Origin: Cytophagales bacterium
GTDB taxonomy: Bacteria; Bacteroidota; Bacteroidia; Cytophagales; Spirosomataceae
Direction of reading: 5' to 3'
NCBI GenBank assembly: GCA_013298215.1
Contig: JAAFKE010000031.1
Location: 1-44,516, forward strand
Length of the DNA: 44,516 nt
The translations under genes were made by a program, and so were the position numbers. Within the stretch, counting starts at the first letter, position 1. Each line of letters begins with the position of its first letter. Positions 8,139-17,227 of this stretch are shown piece after piece. The notes under the pieces were generated by a model. It searched no databases and was not told the DNA's origin. It saw only the letters and a list, made by a program, of their open reading frames with translations.

Positions 8139-9401
8139 TCACGCAATGATTTCGTATACCTTGCCTTTTAAGGGGATTCCAAAAAAAGGAGAGTTTTTTG
8201 ATTTCGACTTCGTTTTTTCAAACGTCCAAGCAGCGTCAGGATCAAACAACGTCAGGCGGGCGGGTTGGTTTTGGGCAATACGCACCGCTGGCAACCTCAA
8301 AATTCGGCGGGGGGCGTGGGTGAGCGCGTCGATGAGTTGGTTCAAGGTAAGCACCGAGTTGTGGGTATTCAAGACGGCAAAGGCCGTTTCGAGGCCAATT
8401 ATGCCAAAATCGGCCAGGTCGAACTCCAAATTTTTAGACTCCTCGTCGAGCGGATGGTGGTCGCTCACCACGGCATCGATCGTGCCGTCGGCCAGTCCTT
8501 CCCACAAAGCGGCCACATCGTCTGGGGTTCTGAAAGGCGGGTTCACTTTGTAATTTGTATCAAAACCGAGCATGACGGTATCGTCGAAAGCTATTTGGTG
8601 CGCCGCCACGTCGCACGACACAGGCAACCCCGCCGCCTTGGCCTCCCTAACCATCGCCACCGAACGCCGCGTGGAGAGCGTCGAAAAGTGCAAAATGGGC
8701 GCATTGGGCTGGTAGTTGGTCGCAAGCAGGGCGTATTGGAGCAGTTTTAGATCGCGGGCCAACATGAGTTCTTCGGCCAGATTGGGGATGCCCTTCATGC
8801 CCAAAAGCGTGCTGGTTATCCCTTCGTTGAGCTGCCCAAACCGCGCCAAGTGCGGATCTTCGGGCCTGTTCATGAGCAAACCGTCGATCTGGCGCAGGTA
8901 TTGGAGTGCTTTCAGTAAAACATCGGGGTTCTCAATCGGGCGGTCGCCGTCGGTAAAGGCCAATGCACCCGCGTGGTGCAAGTCAATCATTTCTGAAAAA
9001 TCGTGGCCCTCGCATTTTTTGGTGACTGCTCCCAGCGGATGCACCCGCACGGCCAGCCCCTGGGTGGCGCGGCGCACGTACCCGATGGTGTCTTTCGAGT
9101 CCAGGGCGGGTTGGGTGTTGGGCATCAAAGCCACGTCGGCGAAACCACCAGCGGCGGCGGCGGCGGCAAGGGTTTGCAGGTCTTCGCGGTGTTCGTGGCC
9201 TGGGTCGCCCGCCCGCACCCGCAGATCGACCCAGCCTGGCGACACGCAAACATTGGGCAGTTCAACAACCCGCGCGTCGGTGGCCGTTAGCCCAACGCCG
9301 ATGCCAACTATCAGGCCGTTTTCTACCAAAATATCCTGCGTGGTTTGGTTGTGTTCCGACTGGCTATCTATTATTCTGGCGGCTTTGATTAGCGTTTTCA
9401 T
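8139..9401 (-). CDS. Dihydroorotase-like protein lacking metal ligands (pseudo-DHOase)
   Basis: The 420-residue amidohydrolase-fold protein resembles type I dihydroorotase: PGWVDLRVRAGDPG near residue 55-68, LMPNTQPALDSKDTI, HFSTLSTRRSV and VVSDHHPLDEES. The canonical metal-binding D-x-H-x-H reads D59-L-R61-V-R63, so both histidines are arginine, and the later H-C-E-D type segment reads NRPED, losing another histidine. Catalysis of carbamoyl-aspartate cyclisation by the usual dinuclear zinc mechanism is therefore unlikely. In some bacteria inactive PyrC homologues act as structural partners of aspartate transcarbamoylase; that role here is inference. It lies between fusA and gcvH, separated from gcvH by a terminator. 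Confidence 0.8.
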   Translation of the reverse strand: MKTLIKAARIIDSQSEHNQTTQDILVENGLIVGIGVGLTATDARVVELPNVCVSPGWVDLRVRAGDPGHEHREDLQTLAAAAAAGGFADVALMPNTQPALDSKDTIGYVRRATQGLAVRVHPLGAVTKKCEGHDFSEMIDLHHAGALAFTDGDRPIENPDVLLKALQYLRQIDGLLMNRPEDPHLARFGQLNEGITSTLLGMKGIPNLAEELMLARDLKLLQYALLATNYQPNAPILHFSTLSTRRSVAMVREAKAAGLPVSCDVAAHQIAFDDTVMLGFDTNYKVNPPFRTPDDVAALWEGLADGTIDAVVSDHHPLDEESKNLEFDLADFGIIGLETAFAVLNTHNSVLTLNQLIDALTHAPRRILRLPAVRIAQNQPARLTLFDPDAAWTFEKTKSKSKNSPFFGIPLKGKVYEIIA

Positions 9402-9411
9402 CTGTCAAAAA

Positions 9412-9433
9412 AAAAGCCCCTTTCGGAGCTTTT
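9412..9433 (-). terminator. Intrinsic terminator after gcvH
   Basis: On the minus strand a 9-bp stem (AAAAGCTCC / GGGGCTTTT, one G-T pair) with GAAA loop is followed by a T run. It lies 15 bases beyond the gcvH stop and just before the dihydroorotase-like start, so the two genes are probably separate transcripts. Confidence 0.8.
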
Positions 9434-9447
9434 AGTATAGGTTAGGA

Positions 9448-9831
9448 TTAATGTCCGATCAGCTCTTTGTAAGCACCAGCACTGAGCAGGGCATCCATTT
9501 GGGCGGGGTCGGCCAGCTTTATTTTGACCATCCATCCCTTTCCATAGGGATCGTCGTTCACCAATTCGGGCGAGTCGTTCACGGCCTGGTTCACCTCCAC
9601 TATTTCGGCGGTGAGGGGTATAAAAAGGTCAGAGACCGTTTTGACGGCTTCTACCGACCCAAAAATCTCGCCCTGCGCGATGGTCTGGCCTACTGTGTTA
9701 ATGTCGATAAAAACAATGTCGCCCAGTTCGCTTTGGGCAAAATCCGTGATGCCAACCGTTGCCGTTCCATCGGTTTCGGTGCGTACCCACTCGTGGTCGG
9801 GCGTGTATTTAAGTTCTTCGGGAATTGACAT
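9448..9831 (-). CDS. gcvH: Glycine cleavage system H protein
   Basis: The 127-residue lipoyl carrier starts [16 protein letters not shown] and carries the lipoylation site in [13 protein letters not shown], where the lysine accepts the lipoyl group. It shuttles the aminomethyl moiety between the P, T and L proteins of glycine cleavage. The length equals that of the family (about 125-130). The other gcv genes are not in this window. It is divergent from the DEAD-box helicase gene with a 236-base intergenic region; no riboswitch-like structure was recognised there. Confidence 0.96.
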   Translation of the reverse strand: MSIPEELKYTPDHEWVRTETDGTATVGITDFAQSELGDIVFIDINTVGQTIAQGEIFGSVEAVKTVSDLFIPLTAEIVEVNQAVNDSPELVNDDPYGKGWMVKIKLADPAQMDALLSAGAYKELIGH

Positions 9832-10067
9832 GAAAAGTGGTGTTTGTGATAATGACGCAAGGTACTATTTTTTGTCAGAAACAGCAAACACCCGCTCAAC
9901 CAACTACCAACAAAGCAATATTTCTACTAAATTTTGACAACCCAAAAAGACCGTGTTCTGGGGCTAATAAAATTGACGGTGTGAAACTGAGACAAAAGTC
10001 GTACTTTTACAAAAAAGAAATTAAATTCACGGGCGGTACACAGCCCAACTAAACACACCTTACTTCA

Positions 10068-11288
10068 TTGACTTTTCAGGATTTTGATTTCGGAGATTCG
10101 CTCTTAGATGGCTTAGATGCAATGGGTTACAGCCAGCCCACCCCCATCCAAGCCCAGGCCATTCCAATTATTTTAGACAACAAGGATCTTATTGCTTGCG
10201 CCCAAACGGGCACTGGCAAAACGGCGGCGTACTTGCTGCCCATATTAGACAAAATTACGCAACTGCCCGACGACCAGCGACATTTGAACACGCTCATTCT
10301 GTCGCCAACCCGCGAGTTGGCCATTCAGATCGACCAGCAAATTGAGGGACTTGCCTACTTTACGGGCGTGAGCTCGATACCCGTTTATGGCGGCGGCGAC
10401 GGCCCCGCTTGGAACCAACAGCGCAAAGCACTCGCAGGCGGCTGCGACGTGGTGGTGGCCACGCCCGGGCGGTTGATTGCGCTTTTGCAAATGGGCGAAA
10501 TTAATTTCGGGAAACTTCAACACCTCATTTTGGACGAAGCCGACCGAATGTTGGACATGGGTTTTTTCGACGACATCATTAAGATCATCGGTCAGTTGCC
10601 CGCAAAACGCCAAACAATGCTTTTTTCGGCCACCATGCCGCCAAAAATCAGAAAACTGGCCAACACCATCTTGCAGCACCCCGAGCAGATCAGTATTGCC
10701 GTTTCTAAGCCCGCCGAGGGCGTTTTGCAACAGGTTTACATGGTTTATGACACCCAAAAGGTGAGACTGCTGAAACACATTCTAAAAAACGGTGATTTTG
10801 GCAGTGTCATCGTCTTTGTGTCCACCAAAGATATGGTCAAAAAATTGGACGAAGAACTGCGGCGCAACCGCCTCGTTTGCAAGGCGTTTCACTCCGACCT
10901 TGACCAAAAAGAGCGGGAGGAGATTATGCGGGAGTTCAAAAACAAAAACATCCCCATTCTGATTGGCACGGACATTCTCTCGCGGGGTATCGACGTGGAG
11001 GGCATCAGTCTGGTGGTCAATTTCAACGCTCCCCACGATGCCGAAGACTACGTTCACCGCATTGGCCGCACCGCCCGCGCCGAGCGCACTGGCACGGCCA
11101 TTACGTTTATAAACGACAAAGACCAGCGCAAGTTTGCGGCCATCGAAGAGCTCATCGGAGCCGAGATACCCAAGTTGGCCATTCCGCCCGAACTGGGCGA
11201 AGCTCCCGTCTACAACCCCGCCGCCAAACCAAAAACCGACGACAGCAAACGCAGACCAGCGGGCAAAAGCCGACCAAAAAGACGTTAA
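10068..11288 (+). CDS. DEAD-box RNA helicase (RhlE-like)
   Basis: The 406-residue protein has the ordered helicase motifs: a Q-motif region with GYSQPTPIQAQAIP, motif I AQTGTGKTAA, PTRELAIQ, TPGRL, DEAD in LILDEADRMLDMGF, SAT in FSATMP, then VNFNAPHDAEDYVHRIGRTAR of motifs V and VI. The C-terminal tail is short and basic (KRRPAGKSRPKRR), typical of RNA-binding RhlE-type enzymes that remodel rRNA or mRNA duplexes. The only usable start before the conserved region is TTG at 10068, with an in-frame stop at 10050 and no ATG between. A weak -7-like box (TACTTTTA, 10002-10009) lies upstream. Confidence 0.93.
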   Translation: MTFQDFDFGDSLLDGLDAMGYSQPTPIQAQAIPIILDNKDLIACAQTGTGKTAAYLLPILDKITQLPDDQRHLNTLILSPTRELAIQIDQQIEGLAYFTGVSSIPVYGGGDGPAWNQQRKALAGGCDVVVATPGRLIALLQMGEINFGKLQHLILDEADRMLDMGFFDDIIKIIGQLPAKRQTMLFSATMPPKIRKLANTILQHPEQISIAVSKPAEGVLQQVYMVYDTQKVRLLKHILKNGDFGSVIVFVSTKDMVKKLDEELRRNRLVCKAFHSDLDQKEREEIMREFKNKNIPILIGTDILSRGIDVEGISLVVNFNAPHDAEDYVHRIGRTARAERTGTAITFINDKDQRKFAAIEELIGAEIPKLAIPPELGEAPVYNPAAKPKTDDSKRRPAGKSRPKRR

Positions 11289-11345
11289 ACCACTGTTTTG
11301 TAACATTTTTTTGGCATTTCAAAAACCCTTATTTAACCTAAATCA

Positions 11346-12059
11346 ATGCAGACCTCCCCCATCATCGGCGAACTAATCGGCACGCTGGTGCTCGTTTTGT
11401 TAGGCAACGGCGTAGTTGCCAACGTATTACTCAAAAACTCAAAAGGCGAAAACGGTGGCTGGATCGTCATAACGGCGGGCTGGGCTTTCGCGGTGATAAT
11501 TGGTGTTTTTGTGGCCCAAAAATTTGGCAGTCCCGATGCCCACCTCAACCCAGCCGTAACTATTGCACTGGCCATTAAATCGGGCAATTATTCCAACGTT
11601 TTGCCATTTATTACTGTCCAGATGGTAGGCGCAATTGTGGGCGCGGCGTTGGTGTGGCTGGTTTACTTGCCCCACTGGGCACTCACCGACGACCAATCTA
11701 CCAAGCTGGCTGCTTTCTGCAACGCGCCCGCTGTGCGCAATCCAGCCAGCAACCTGGTGGCCGAGGCCGTTGGAACAATGGTATTGGTGGTGGGCGTGGT
11801 GAGCCTGTATGCCAACGCTGGCTCGGGCTTCGCACCGTTTTTGGTGGGTATTTTGGTTTGGAGCATCGGCCTTTCGCTGGGCGGGCCAACTGGCTACGCC
11901 ATCAACCCCGCCCGCGACCTGGGCCCCAGAATTGCCCACGCCATTTTGCCAGTAGCTGGCAAAGGCAGCAGCGACTGGGCCTACGCCTGGATCCCCGTTG
12001 TGGGGCCAGTAATTGGCGGCATTTTGGGTGGATTGGTCTTGGCCGCCTTCGGGTTCTAA
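11346..12059 (+). CDS. MIP-family channel, GlpF-like glycerol facilitator
   Basis: The 237-residue protein has six hydrophobic helices and the two pore-lining NPA motifs, HLNPAVT and GYAINPARDLGPR. The aspartate after the second NPAR is a feature of aquaglyceroporins (GlpF type) rather than water-specific AqpZ, so glycerol and similar small solutes are likely cargo in the inner membrane. The length is a little short of E. coli GlpF (281). No glycerol kinase gene is next to it. The next gene (phosphopantetheinyl transferase) starts 15 bases later, so they may be cotranscribed. Confidence 0.88.
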   Translation: MQTSPIIGELIGTLVLVLLGNGVVANVLLKNSKGENGGWIVITAGWAFAVIIGVFVAQKFGSPDAHLNPAVTIALAIKSGNYSNVLPFITVQMVGAIVGAALVWLVYLPHWALTDDQSTKLAAFCNAPAVRNPASNLVAEAVGTMVLVVGVVSLYANAGSGFAPFLVGILVWSIGLSLGGPTGYAINPARDLGPRIAHAILPVAGKGSSDWAYAWIPVVGPVIGGILGGLVLAAFGF

Positions 12060-12074
12060 TTTCTACGCAACCCG

Positions 12075-12710
12075 ATGCCGCTCACAAACCAGTTCGAAAT
12101 AGGGCCACACGTGGACGTTTTTGTGTGGCAAATAACCGAGACCCGCGCCGATCTCGAGGCGGGTTTCCGCTGGCAGAGTACCGATCGAACCGAGTTCACC
12201 AGCATCAGCCACCCCCTTAAACAAACCGAGTGGCTGGCAAGTAGGCGGCTGCTGCAATGGGTATGCGCCAACAAAAACTTGGATTACGCACACATTGCCA
12301 AAGACCACCACGGCAAGCCCTACCTCATAAACAGCCACGTGGGCGTGTCGATAACCCACACCAGCGCGTATGCGGCCGTGGCCATAAACACGTCGGGGAG
12401 CGTTGGCATTGATTTGGAAACCATGCGCCCCAAACTTTGGCGGGTGTCGGAGCGGTTTTTGAACACTTCCGAAGCCCAGCAGGTGGGCAATGATATTGAG
12501 AAACTATGCTACGTTTGGTGCGCCAAAGAGGCGGTGTACAAGTGCTGCGGCCAGCGCCAAGTAAGTTTCAAAGAACACATCAGCATCAATTTTTCGGAAC
12601 ATTTGCCCCAGTCGGCTGCGCGGGCACGCATCAAAACACCAACTTTTGAGGTACACTACGAACTGCACCATCGTTTTTTCGACAACCATTGCCTCGCGGT
12701 GGCTTTCTGA
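12075..12710 (+). CDS. 4'-phosphopantetheinyl transferase (Sfp-type)
   Basis: The 211-residue protein carries the two signatures of the superfamily: VGIDLETMRP, which supplies the Mg-binding D-x-E, and WCAKEAVYKCCG, matching W-x-x-KEA-x-x-K. Such enzymes move the phosphopantetheine arm from CoA to a serine of acyl or peptidyl carrier proteins. SITHTSAYAAVAI just before is the usual conserved S-x-SH-like segment, here with HTSA. The length fits the Sfp/AcpT group rather than the 120-residue AcpS type. It ends three bases before the convergent SirB1-like gene. Confidence 0.9.
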   Translation: MPLTNQFEIGPHVDVFVWQITETRADLEAGFRWQSTDRTEFTSISHPLKQTEWLASRRLLQWVCANKNLDYAHIAKDHHGKPYLINSHVGVSITHTSAYAAVAINTSGSVGIDLETMRPKLWRVSERFLNTSEAQQVGNDIEKLCYVWCAKEAVYKCCGQRQVSFKEHISINFSEHLPQSAARARIKTPTFEVHYELHHRFFDNHCLAVAF

Positions 12711-12712
12711 GG

Positions 12713-13558
12713 TTAATTTTCTTCGTCGGATATAATGCGCATCAGCTTTTTGACCTCCTCCACTTTGTCTTGGTCGCCCGTTTTTTCAAAGGCCATGATT
12801 AGATTCCTGAAATAACGCCGCACGATGTCTAAGTTGGAACAAGGCTCAAAAAAGGTGTCTAAGGGTTTCAGGTTGAGCTGCGCTACGTACTGCTCAATGT
12901 CTTTGCGGTTGAAAACCAGCCCTTTATTGAACACATTAATATAAAACTGAGGAATCTCTCCTTTGTACGTCAGCACAAAAAGATTGGGCAAATTGACCCC
13001 GTAAAGCGGAATATTGAGTCGCCGCGCCATGAGCATATAAATGCAACTGAGCGAGATAGGGTTGCCGCGCCGGCTCTCCAAAACGATGTTGAGCATCGAG
13101 TTGGCTGGCGAGTGAAAATGTTTGGTGTTTGAGGTAAATTTTAGCTTACCGTAAAAAACGGCATTCATCGTTTTTATTTTATCGATGGGGTGCATATCGG
13201 GTTTAACGTCCAACCAAAATTCGTAAAAAACCTGCTCCACCGCGTCCTTCAGCTTTTCGTAGGTAAGTTCGGGATACTGGTACGTGGCCACAATCCACAG
13301 CCCTTCCAGCAGGTCGAACTCCCCGCCCGCGTACCACTGCGTGAGGCGGTCGGACACCTGCACAAATTGTAGGTCGTGGATTAGGTGTTCGATTCGGCGC
13401 TGGATGAAAGGGTTGAGGCTGTTGTCTTGCCACTCGCTTTCTAAAACAGGAATTATTTTATTCCCAAATTTACGGATTTCACCCTCCACGTGGTCCGACA
13501 CGTAGTGGTCGGGATCGTCTAAGAGCGACACGAGGGCTTTGAGTTCAGATTCGGTCAT
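12713..13558 (-). CDS. SirB1-like transglutaminase-fold protein
   Basis: The 281-residue protein has the SirB1 / transglutaminase-like core: SPANSMLNIVLESRRGNPISLSCIYM split across adjacent segments, then RRLNIPLYGVNLPNLFVL. The cysteine in LSCIYM occupies the usual nucleophile position. The N-terminal about 110 residues are helical, and the C-terminal part resembles a short TPR-like segment (SNLDIVRRYFRNLIMAFEKTGDQDKVEEV). The biochemical function of this family is not established. I place the start at the ATG at 13556-13558; the upstream in-frame candidate at 13570 is TTG. It is convergent with the phosphopantetheinyl transferase gene. Confidence 0.8.
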   Translation of the reverse strand: MTESELKALVSLLDDPDHYVSDHVEGEIRKFGNKIIPVLESEWQDNSLNPFIQRRIEHLIHDLQFVQVSDRLTQWYAGGEFDLLEGLWIVATYQYPELTYEKLKDAVEQVFYEFWLDVKPDMHPIDKIKTMNAVFYGKLKFTSNTKHFHSPANSMLNIVLESRRGNPISLSCIYMLMARRLNIPLYGVNLPNLFVLTYKGEIPQFYINVFNKGLVFNRKDIEQYVAQLNLKPLDTFFEPCSNLDIVRRYFRNLIMAFEKTGDQDKVEEVKKLMRIISDEEN

Positions 13559-13613
13559 GGTATCTATCAAGTAACAAACCTACGCAAGATTTAAAGTTTA
13601 AATAAAAACAATT

Positions 13614-13643
13614 TTTCGCAACCCGTCAAATTTTCTACTTTTG
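13614..13643 (+). promoter_or_regulatory. Bacteroidota-type promoter for the galE-rfbBA-yeeE operon
   Basis: A perfect -7 box TACTTTTG at 13636-13643 (consensus TAnnTTTG) is preceded by TTTC at 13614-13617, with an 18-base spacer. Transcription would start about 60 bases before the galE ATG. Confidence 0.65.
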
Positions 13644-13708
13644 TGGGTTAAAAAAAACAAACTCACGCCACTTCATCCTCAATTCTATACTACTCCATAT
13701 TATTTCTT

Positions 13709-14722
13709 ATGAAAATTCTCGTTACGGGCGGCGCAGGTTTTATTGGCTCACACACAGTCGTAGAACTGCACAACGCTGGTTTTGAACCAGTTATAATCGA
13801 TAACTTTAACAACTCTAAGATCACCGCGCTCGACGGGCTTCGGGCCATCATCGGCCACGATGTGAGGTGCTACCAGGCCGACTGCAACGACGTTGCGGCG
13901 CTCGAGGGTATTTTTAAAACCGAAAACATTGAAGGGGTCATTCACTTTGCCGCCCACAAGGCCGTTGGAGAGTCGGTGGCGCAGCCGCTTTCGTATTATT
14001 ACAACAACCTAAATTCGACGGTTTTGTTGCTCGAATTGATGGAAAAGTACGGGATCGAAAACTTTGTGTTCTCGTCGTCTTGCACCGTCTATGGCGAGCC
14101 CGACGCGCTACCCGTCACCGAGGCCACTCCGCGCAAAGCCGCCACGTCGCCCTACGGCAACACCAAGCAAATCTGCGAGGACATTATCCGCGACCACGTT
14201 CGGGCCACCCCAAGTTTAAAGGCCATTGCGCTGCGGTACTTCAACCCAATTGGGGCACACCAATCGGCGCAGATCGGCGAACTACCCCTGGGCGTACCCT
14301 CAAATTTAGTCCCGTTTATTACCCAAACCGCCGCTGGCTGGCGCGAGAAACTAACCATATTTGGCAACGACTACAATACGCCCGACGGCACCAACGTGCG
14401 CGATTATATTCACGTGGTAGATCTGGCCAAAGCCCACGTACAGGCGCTAAGGTTGCTACAAAAACAAACTACGGGTCAGTACTACGACGTGTTCAACGTG
14501 GGAACTGGGCGCGGAAACACCGTTTTGGAGGTTGTGAAGGCGTTTGAGAAAGTATCGGGGCAGCCGCTCAACTACGAGATTGGCGCACGCCGCTCGGGAG
14601 ACGTAGAACAAATATTTGCCAGCGCCGACAAGGTGAACAATATTATGGAATGGACTGCCCAGAAAACCCTCGAAGAATCACTCGCCGATGCCTGGCGGTG
14701 GCAATTGACACTTAAAAAATAA
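13709..14722 (+). CDS. galE: UDP-glucose 4-epimerase
   Basis: The 337-residue extended short-chain dehydrogenase interconverts UDP-glucose and UDP-galactose. It starts with the NAD-binding [16 protein letters not shown], has SSSCTVYGEP and the catalytic tyrosine-lysine pair in SPYGNTKQICEDI, and ends with the family YDVFNVGTGRGNTVLEVV. Length agrees with E. coli GalE (338). It is the first gene of an operon continuing with rfbB, rfbA and two YeeE-type membrane proteins, all closely spaced; the product presumably feeds surface polysaccharide synthesis. Confidence 0.95.
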   Translation: MKILVTGGAGFIGSHTVVELHNAGFEPVIIDNFNNSKITALDGLRAIIGHDVRCYQADCNDVAALEGIFKTENIEGVIHFAAHKAVGESVAQPLSYYYNNLNSTVLLLELMEKYGIENFVFSSSCTVYGEPDALPVTEATPRKAATSPYGNTKQICEDIIRDHVRATPSLKAIALRYFNPIGAHQSAQIGELPLGVPSNLVPFITQTAAGWREKLTIFGNDYNTPDGTNVRDYIHVVDLAKAHVQALRLLQKQTTGQYYDVFNVGTGRGNTVLEVVKAFEKVSGQPLNYEIGARRSGDVEQIFASADKVNNIMEWTAQKTLEESLADAWRWQLTLKK

Positions 14723-14734
14723 TTGAACCAAGAG

Positions 14735-15790
14735 ATGAAAAAAATACTGATAACTGGCGGAGCCGGTTTTATTGGGTCGCACGTGGTGCGGCGGTTTGTG
14801 AACCAATACCCCCACTACGAGATTGTCAATTTAGACAAACTGACCTACGCGGGCAACCTGGCCAACCTAACCGACGTAGAGAAGGCCCCCAATTACAGCT
14901 TCGTGAAGGGCGACATTGTGGACGCTCATTTTGTGAACCAACTTTTTGCCGATCATAATTTCTACGGGGTGATTCACCTGGCGGCGGAGTCGCACGTGGA
15001 TCGGTCGATTGCCGACCCTATGGCTTTTGTGATGACGAACGTTATCGGAACGGTCAATTTGCTGAACACCGCCCGAATAGCCTGGAAAGACAACATGGCC
15101 GACCACCGCTTCTACCACGTTTCGACCGACGAAGTGTATGGCGAGTTGCACGACCCAAGCACTTTTTTTACCGAACAAACCGCCTACGACCCGCGCTCGC
15201 CGTACTCGGCCTCCAAGGCATCGTCCGACCATTTTGTGCGGGCATACCACAACACGTACCGCCTGCCCGTGGTTGTGTCGAACTGCTCTAATAACTACGG
15301 ATCGCACCATTTTCCCGAAAAGCTGATCCCGCTAATGATCCATAACATCTGCCAAAACAAGCCGCTGCCGGTGTACGGAAAAGGCGAAAACGTGCGCGAT
15401 TGGCTCTTTGTGGAAGACCACGCACGGGCAATTGACCTGATATTTCACGAAGGAAAAAACGGCGAAACCTACAACATCGGCGGTTTTAACGAATGGAAAA
15501 ACCTCGATTTGGTGCATTTATTGTGCCAGATTATGGACCAAAAATTAGGCCGCGCCGAGGGTACATCGGCCCAATTGATAACTTACGTGACCGACCGCGC
15601 TGGCCACGACCTGCGCTACGCCATTGATGCCCACAAACTCATGAACGAGCTGGGGTGGACTCCGTCGGTGACTTTTGAGCAAGGACTGGAAAAAACCGTG
15701 GAGTGGTTTTTGGCCAACCAAACCTGGCTCGACAACGTAACGAGCGGCAACTACGCCAACTATTACGATTCTATGTACTTAAACCGCTAA
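14735..15790 (+). CDS. rfbB: dTDP-glucose 4,6-dehydratase
   Basis: The 351-residue enzyme converts dTDP-glucose to dTDP-4-keto-6-deoxyglucose, the second step of dTDP-sugar (for example rhamnose) synthesis. Motifs are [20 protein letters not shown] at the N-terminus, [10 protein letters not shown] with the catalytic D-E pair, and the [15 protein letters not shown] catalytic tyrosine and lysine. The ATG at 14735 is chosen because it directly precedes the NAD-binding strand and has an AAGAG purine stretch just upstream; a TTG at 14723 would overlap the galE stop. RfbA follows after four bases. RfbC and RfbD are not visible in this window. Confidence 0.95.
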   Translation: MKKILITGGAGFIGSHVVRRFVNQYPHYEIVNLDKLTYAGNLANLTDVEKAPNYSFVKGDIVDAHFVNQLFADHNFYGVIHLAAESHVDRSIADPMAFVMTNVIGTVNLLNTARIAWKDNMADHRFYHVSTDEVYGELHDPSTFFTEQTAYDPRSPYSASKASSDHFVRAYHNTYRLPVVVSNCSNNYGSHHFPEKLIPLMIHNICQNKPLPVYGKGENVRDWLFVEDHARAIDLIFHEGKNGETYNIGGFNEWKNLDLVHLLCQIMDQKLGRAEGTSAQLITYVTDRAGHDLRYAIDAHKLMNELGWTPSVTFEQGLEKTVEWFLANQTWLDNVTSGNYANYYDSMYLNR

Positions 15791-15794
15791 CACA

Positions 15795-16661
15795 ATGAAA
15801 GGAATAATATTGGCGGGCGGCTCTGGCACGCGCCTGCACCCACTTACGTTGGCCGTGAGCAAGCAGCTCATGCCCGTGTACGACAAACCAATGATCTACT
15901 ATCCGCTCTCGATTTTGATGCTGGCGGGTATCAGGGAGATTCTTATTATATCGACACCGCACGACTTGCCGCATTTTGAGAAGCTACTCGGCGACGGCTC
16001 GCGGGTGGGTTGTTCGTTTAGCTACGCCGAGCAGCCAAGCCCCGACGGGCTGGCGCAAGCGTTTATTATTGGGGCAGACTTTATCGGCACCGACAAAGTG
16101 GCACTGGTACTGGGCGATAATATTTTTTACGGCAGCGGGCTGTCTAAACTGCTGCAAGCCAACAACAACCCCGACGGCGGCGTGGTGTATGCCTACCAAG
16201 TGCAAGACCCCGAACGCTACGGCGTGGTGGAGTTTGACCAAGATTTTAATGTGGTGTCGATTGAAGAAAAACCCGACGAACCAAAGTCGAATTACGCCGT
16301 TCCTGGGTTGTATTTCTACGACAATTCGGTGGTCGAAATCGCTAAGAACATCAAACCGTCGCCGCGCGGCGAACTCGAAATTACCGACCTGAACCGCGTT
16401 TACTTGGAGCAAGGAAAACTTAAAGTGGGCGTTTTGAACCGTGGAACGGCTTGGCTCGACACGGGCACGTTTCAGTCGCTCATGCAGGCGGGGCAGTTTG
16501 TACAAGTCATTGAAGAGCGGCAGGGGCTTAAAATTGGCTGTATCGAAGAAGTAGCCTACCGAATGGGGTTCATAGACGAGGCGCAACTGCGTGCCATTGC
16601 CAAACCGCTCATCAAAAGCGGCTACGGCGACTACCTGCTAAGTATGTTGAAATACAAATAA
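15795..16661 (+). CDS. rfbA: Glucose-1-phosphate thymidylyltransferase
   Basis: The 288-residue nucleotidyltransferase makes dTDP-glucose from glucose-1-phosphate and dTTP, supplying RfbB. It begins with [18 protein letters not shown], the activated-nucleotide binding loop, followed by [28 protein letters not shown], and [15 protein letters not shown]. Length matches RmlA (about 290). Start ATG lies four bases after rfbB stops, indicating coupled translation. The operon order here is B then A, reversed from the common rfbABCD order. Confidence 0.96.
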   Translation: MKGIILAGGSGTRLHPLTLAVSKQLMPVYDKPMIYYPLSILMLAGIREILIISTPHDLPHFEKLLGDGSRVGCSFSYAEQPSPDGLAQAFIIGADFIGTDKVALVLGDNIFYGSGLSKLLQANNNPDGGVVYAYQVQDPERYGVVEFDQDFNVVSIEEKPDEPKSNYAVPGLYFYDNSVVEIAKNIKPSPRGELEITDLNRVYLEQGKLKVGVLNRGTAWLDTGTFQSLMQAGQFVQVIEERQGLKIGCIEEVAYRMGFIDEAQLRAIAKPLIKSGYGDYLLSMLKYK

Positions 16662-16669
16662 AATAAAGA

Positions 16670-17227
16670 ATGGAAATTATAAAAAATCCTTGGCACTGGT
16701 CGGTGGCAGGTCTGCTAATCGGGCTGACCGTACCCGTGTTGCTTATTTTGGGAAACAAATCGTTCGGTATTTCATCCAACCTGCGTCATATTTGTGCCGC
16801 TTGCATTCCAGCAAACATCGGTTTTTTTAAGTACGACTGGAAAAAAGAGGCTTGGAACCTATTTTTTGTGGCTGGCGTACTACTCGGCGGGTTCATAGGC
16901 ACTCATTTTATGACCAACCCGCAAGCCATCGTCATCAACCCGCAAACAATCCACGACCTAACCGCGTTGGGCGTAAAAGATTTCTCGAACTTGATGCCCA
17001 ACGACATTTTTAGTTTCGGCACACTTTTTAGCTTACGGGGATTCTTCTTTTTTGTCGTCGGGGGCTTTTTGGTGGGCTTTGGCACGCGCTACGCTGGCGG
17101 CTGCACCTCTGGCCACGCCATTATGGGCCTGTCCAATCTCCAATTACCATCGCTGGTTGCCACCGTGGCTTTTATGGTTGGCGGGTTCGTTGGCACTCAC
17201 TTTTTACTCCCCCTTATCTTAAAATGA
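16670..17227 (+). CDS. YeeE/YedE family transporter, first half
   Basis: The 185-residue membrane protein has the YeeE/YedE signature GFGTRYAGGCTSGHAIMGLS, whose conserved cysteine lines the substrate path in the thiosulfate transporter TsuA. About five hydrophobic helices are seen. In TsuA two such halves are fused; here they are separate genes, with the second half overlapping by four bases (ATGA at 17224-17227). The likely role is uptake of a sulfur compound such as thiosulfate; the substrate is inferred from the family. It starts eight bases after rfbA, so it rides on the sugar operon. Confidence 0.87.
   Translation: MEIIKNPWHWSVAGLLIGLTVPVLLILGNKSFGISSNLRHICAACIPANIGFFKYDWKKEAWNLFFVAGVLLGGFIGTHFMTNPQAIVINPQTIHDLTALGVKDFSNLMPNDIFSFGTLFSLRGFFFFVVGGFLVGFGTRYAGGCTSGHAIMGLSNLQLPSLVATVAFMVGGFVGTHFLLPLILK

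Noticed and set aside
9832-10067. Glycine riboswitch between gcvH and the helicase gene
   Set aside because: No glycine-aptamer-like paired architecture could be recognised by eye on the minus strand upstream of gcvH.
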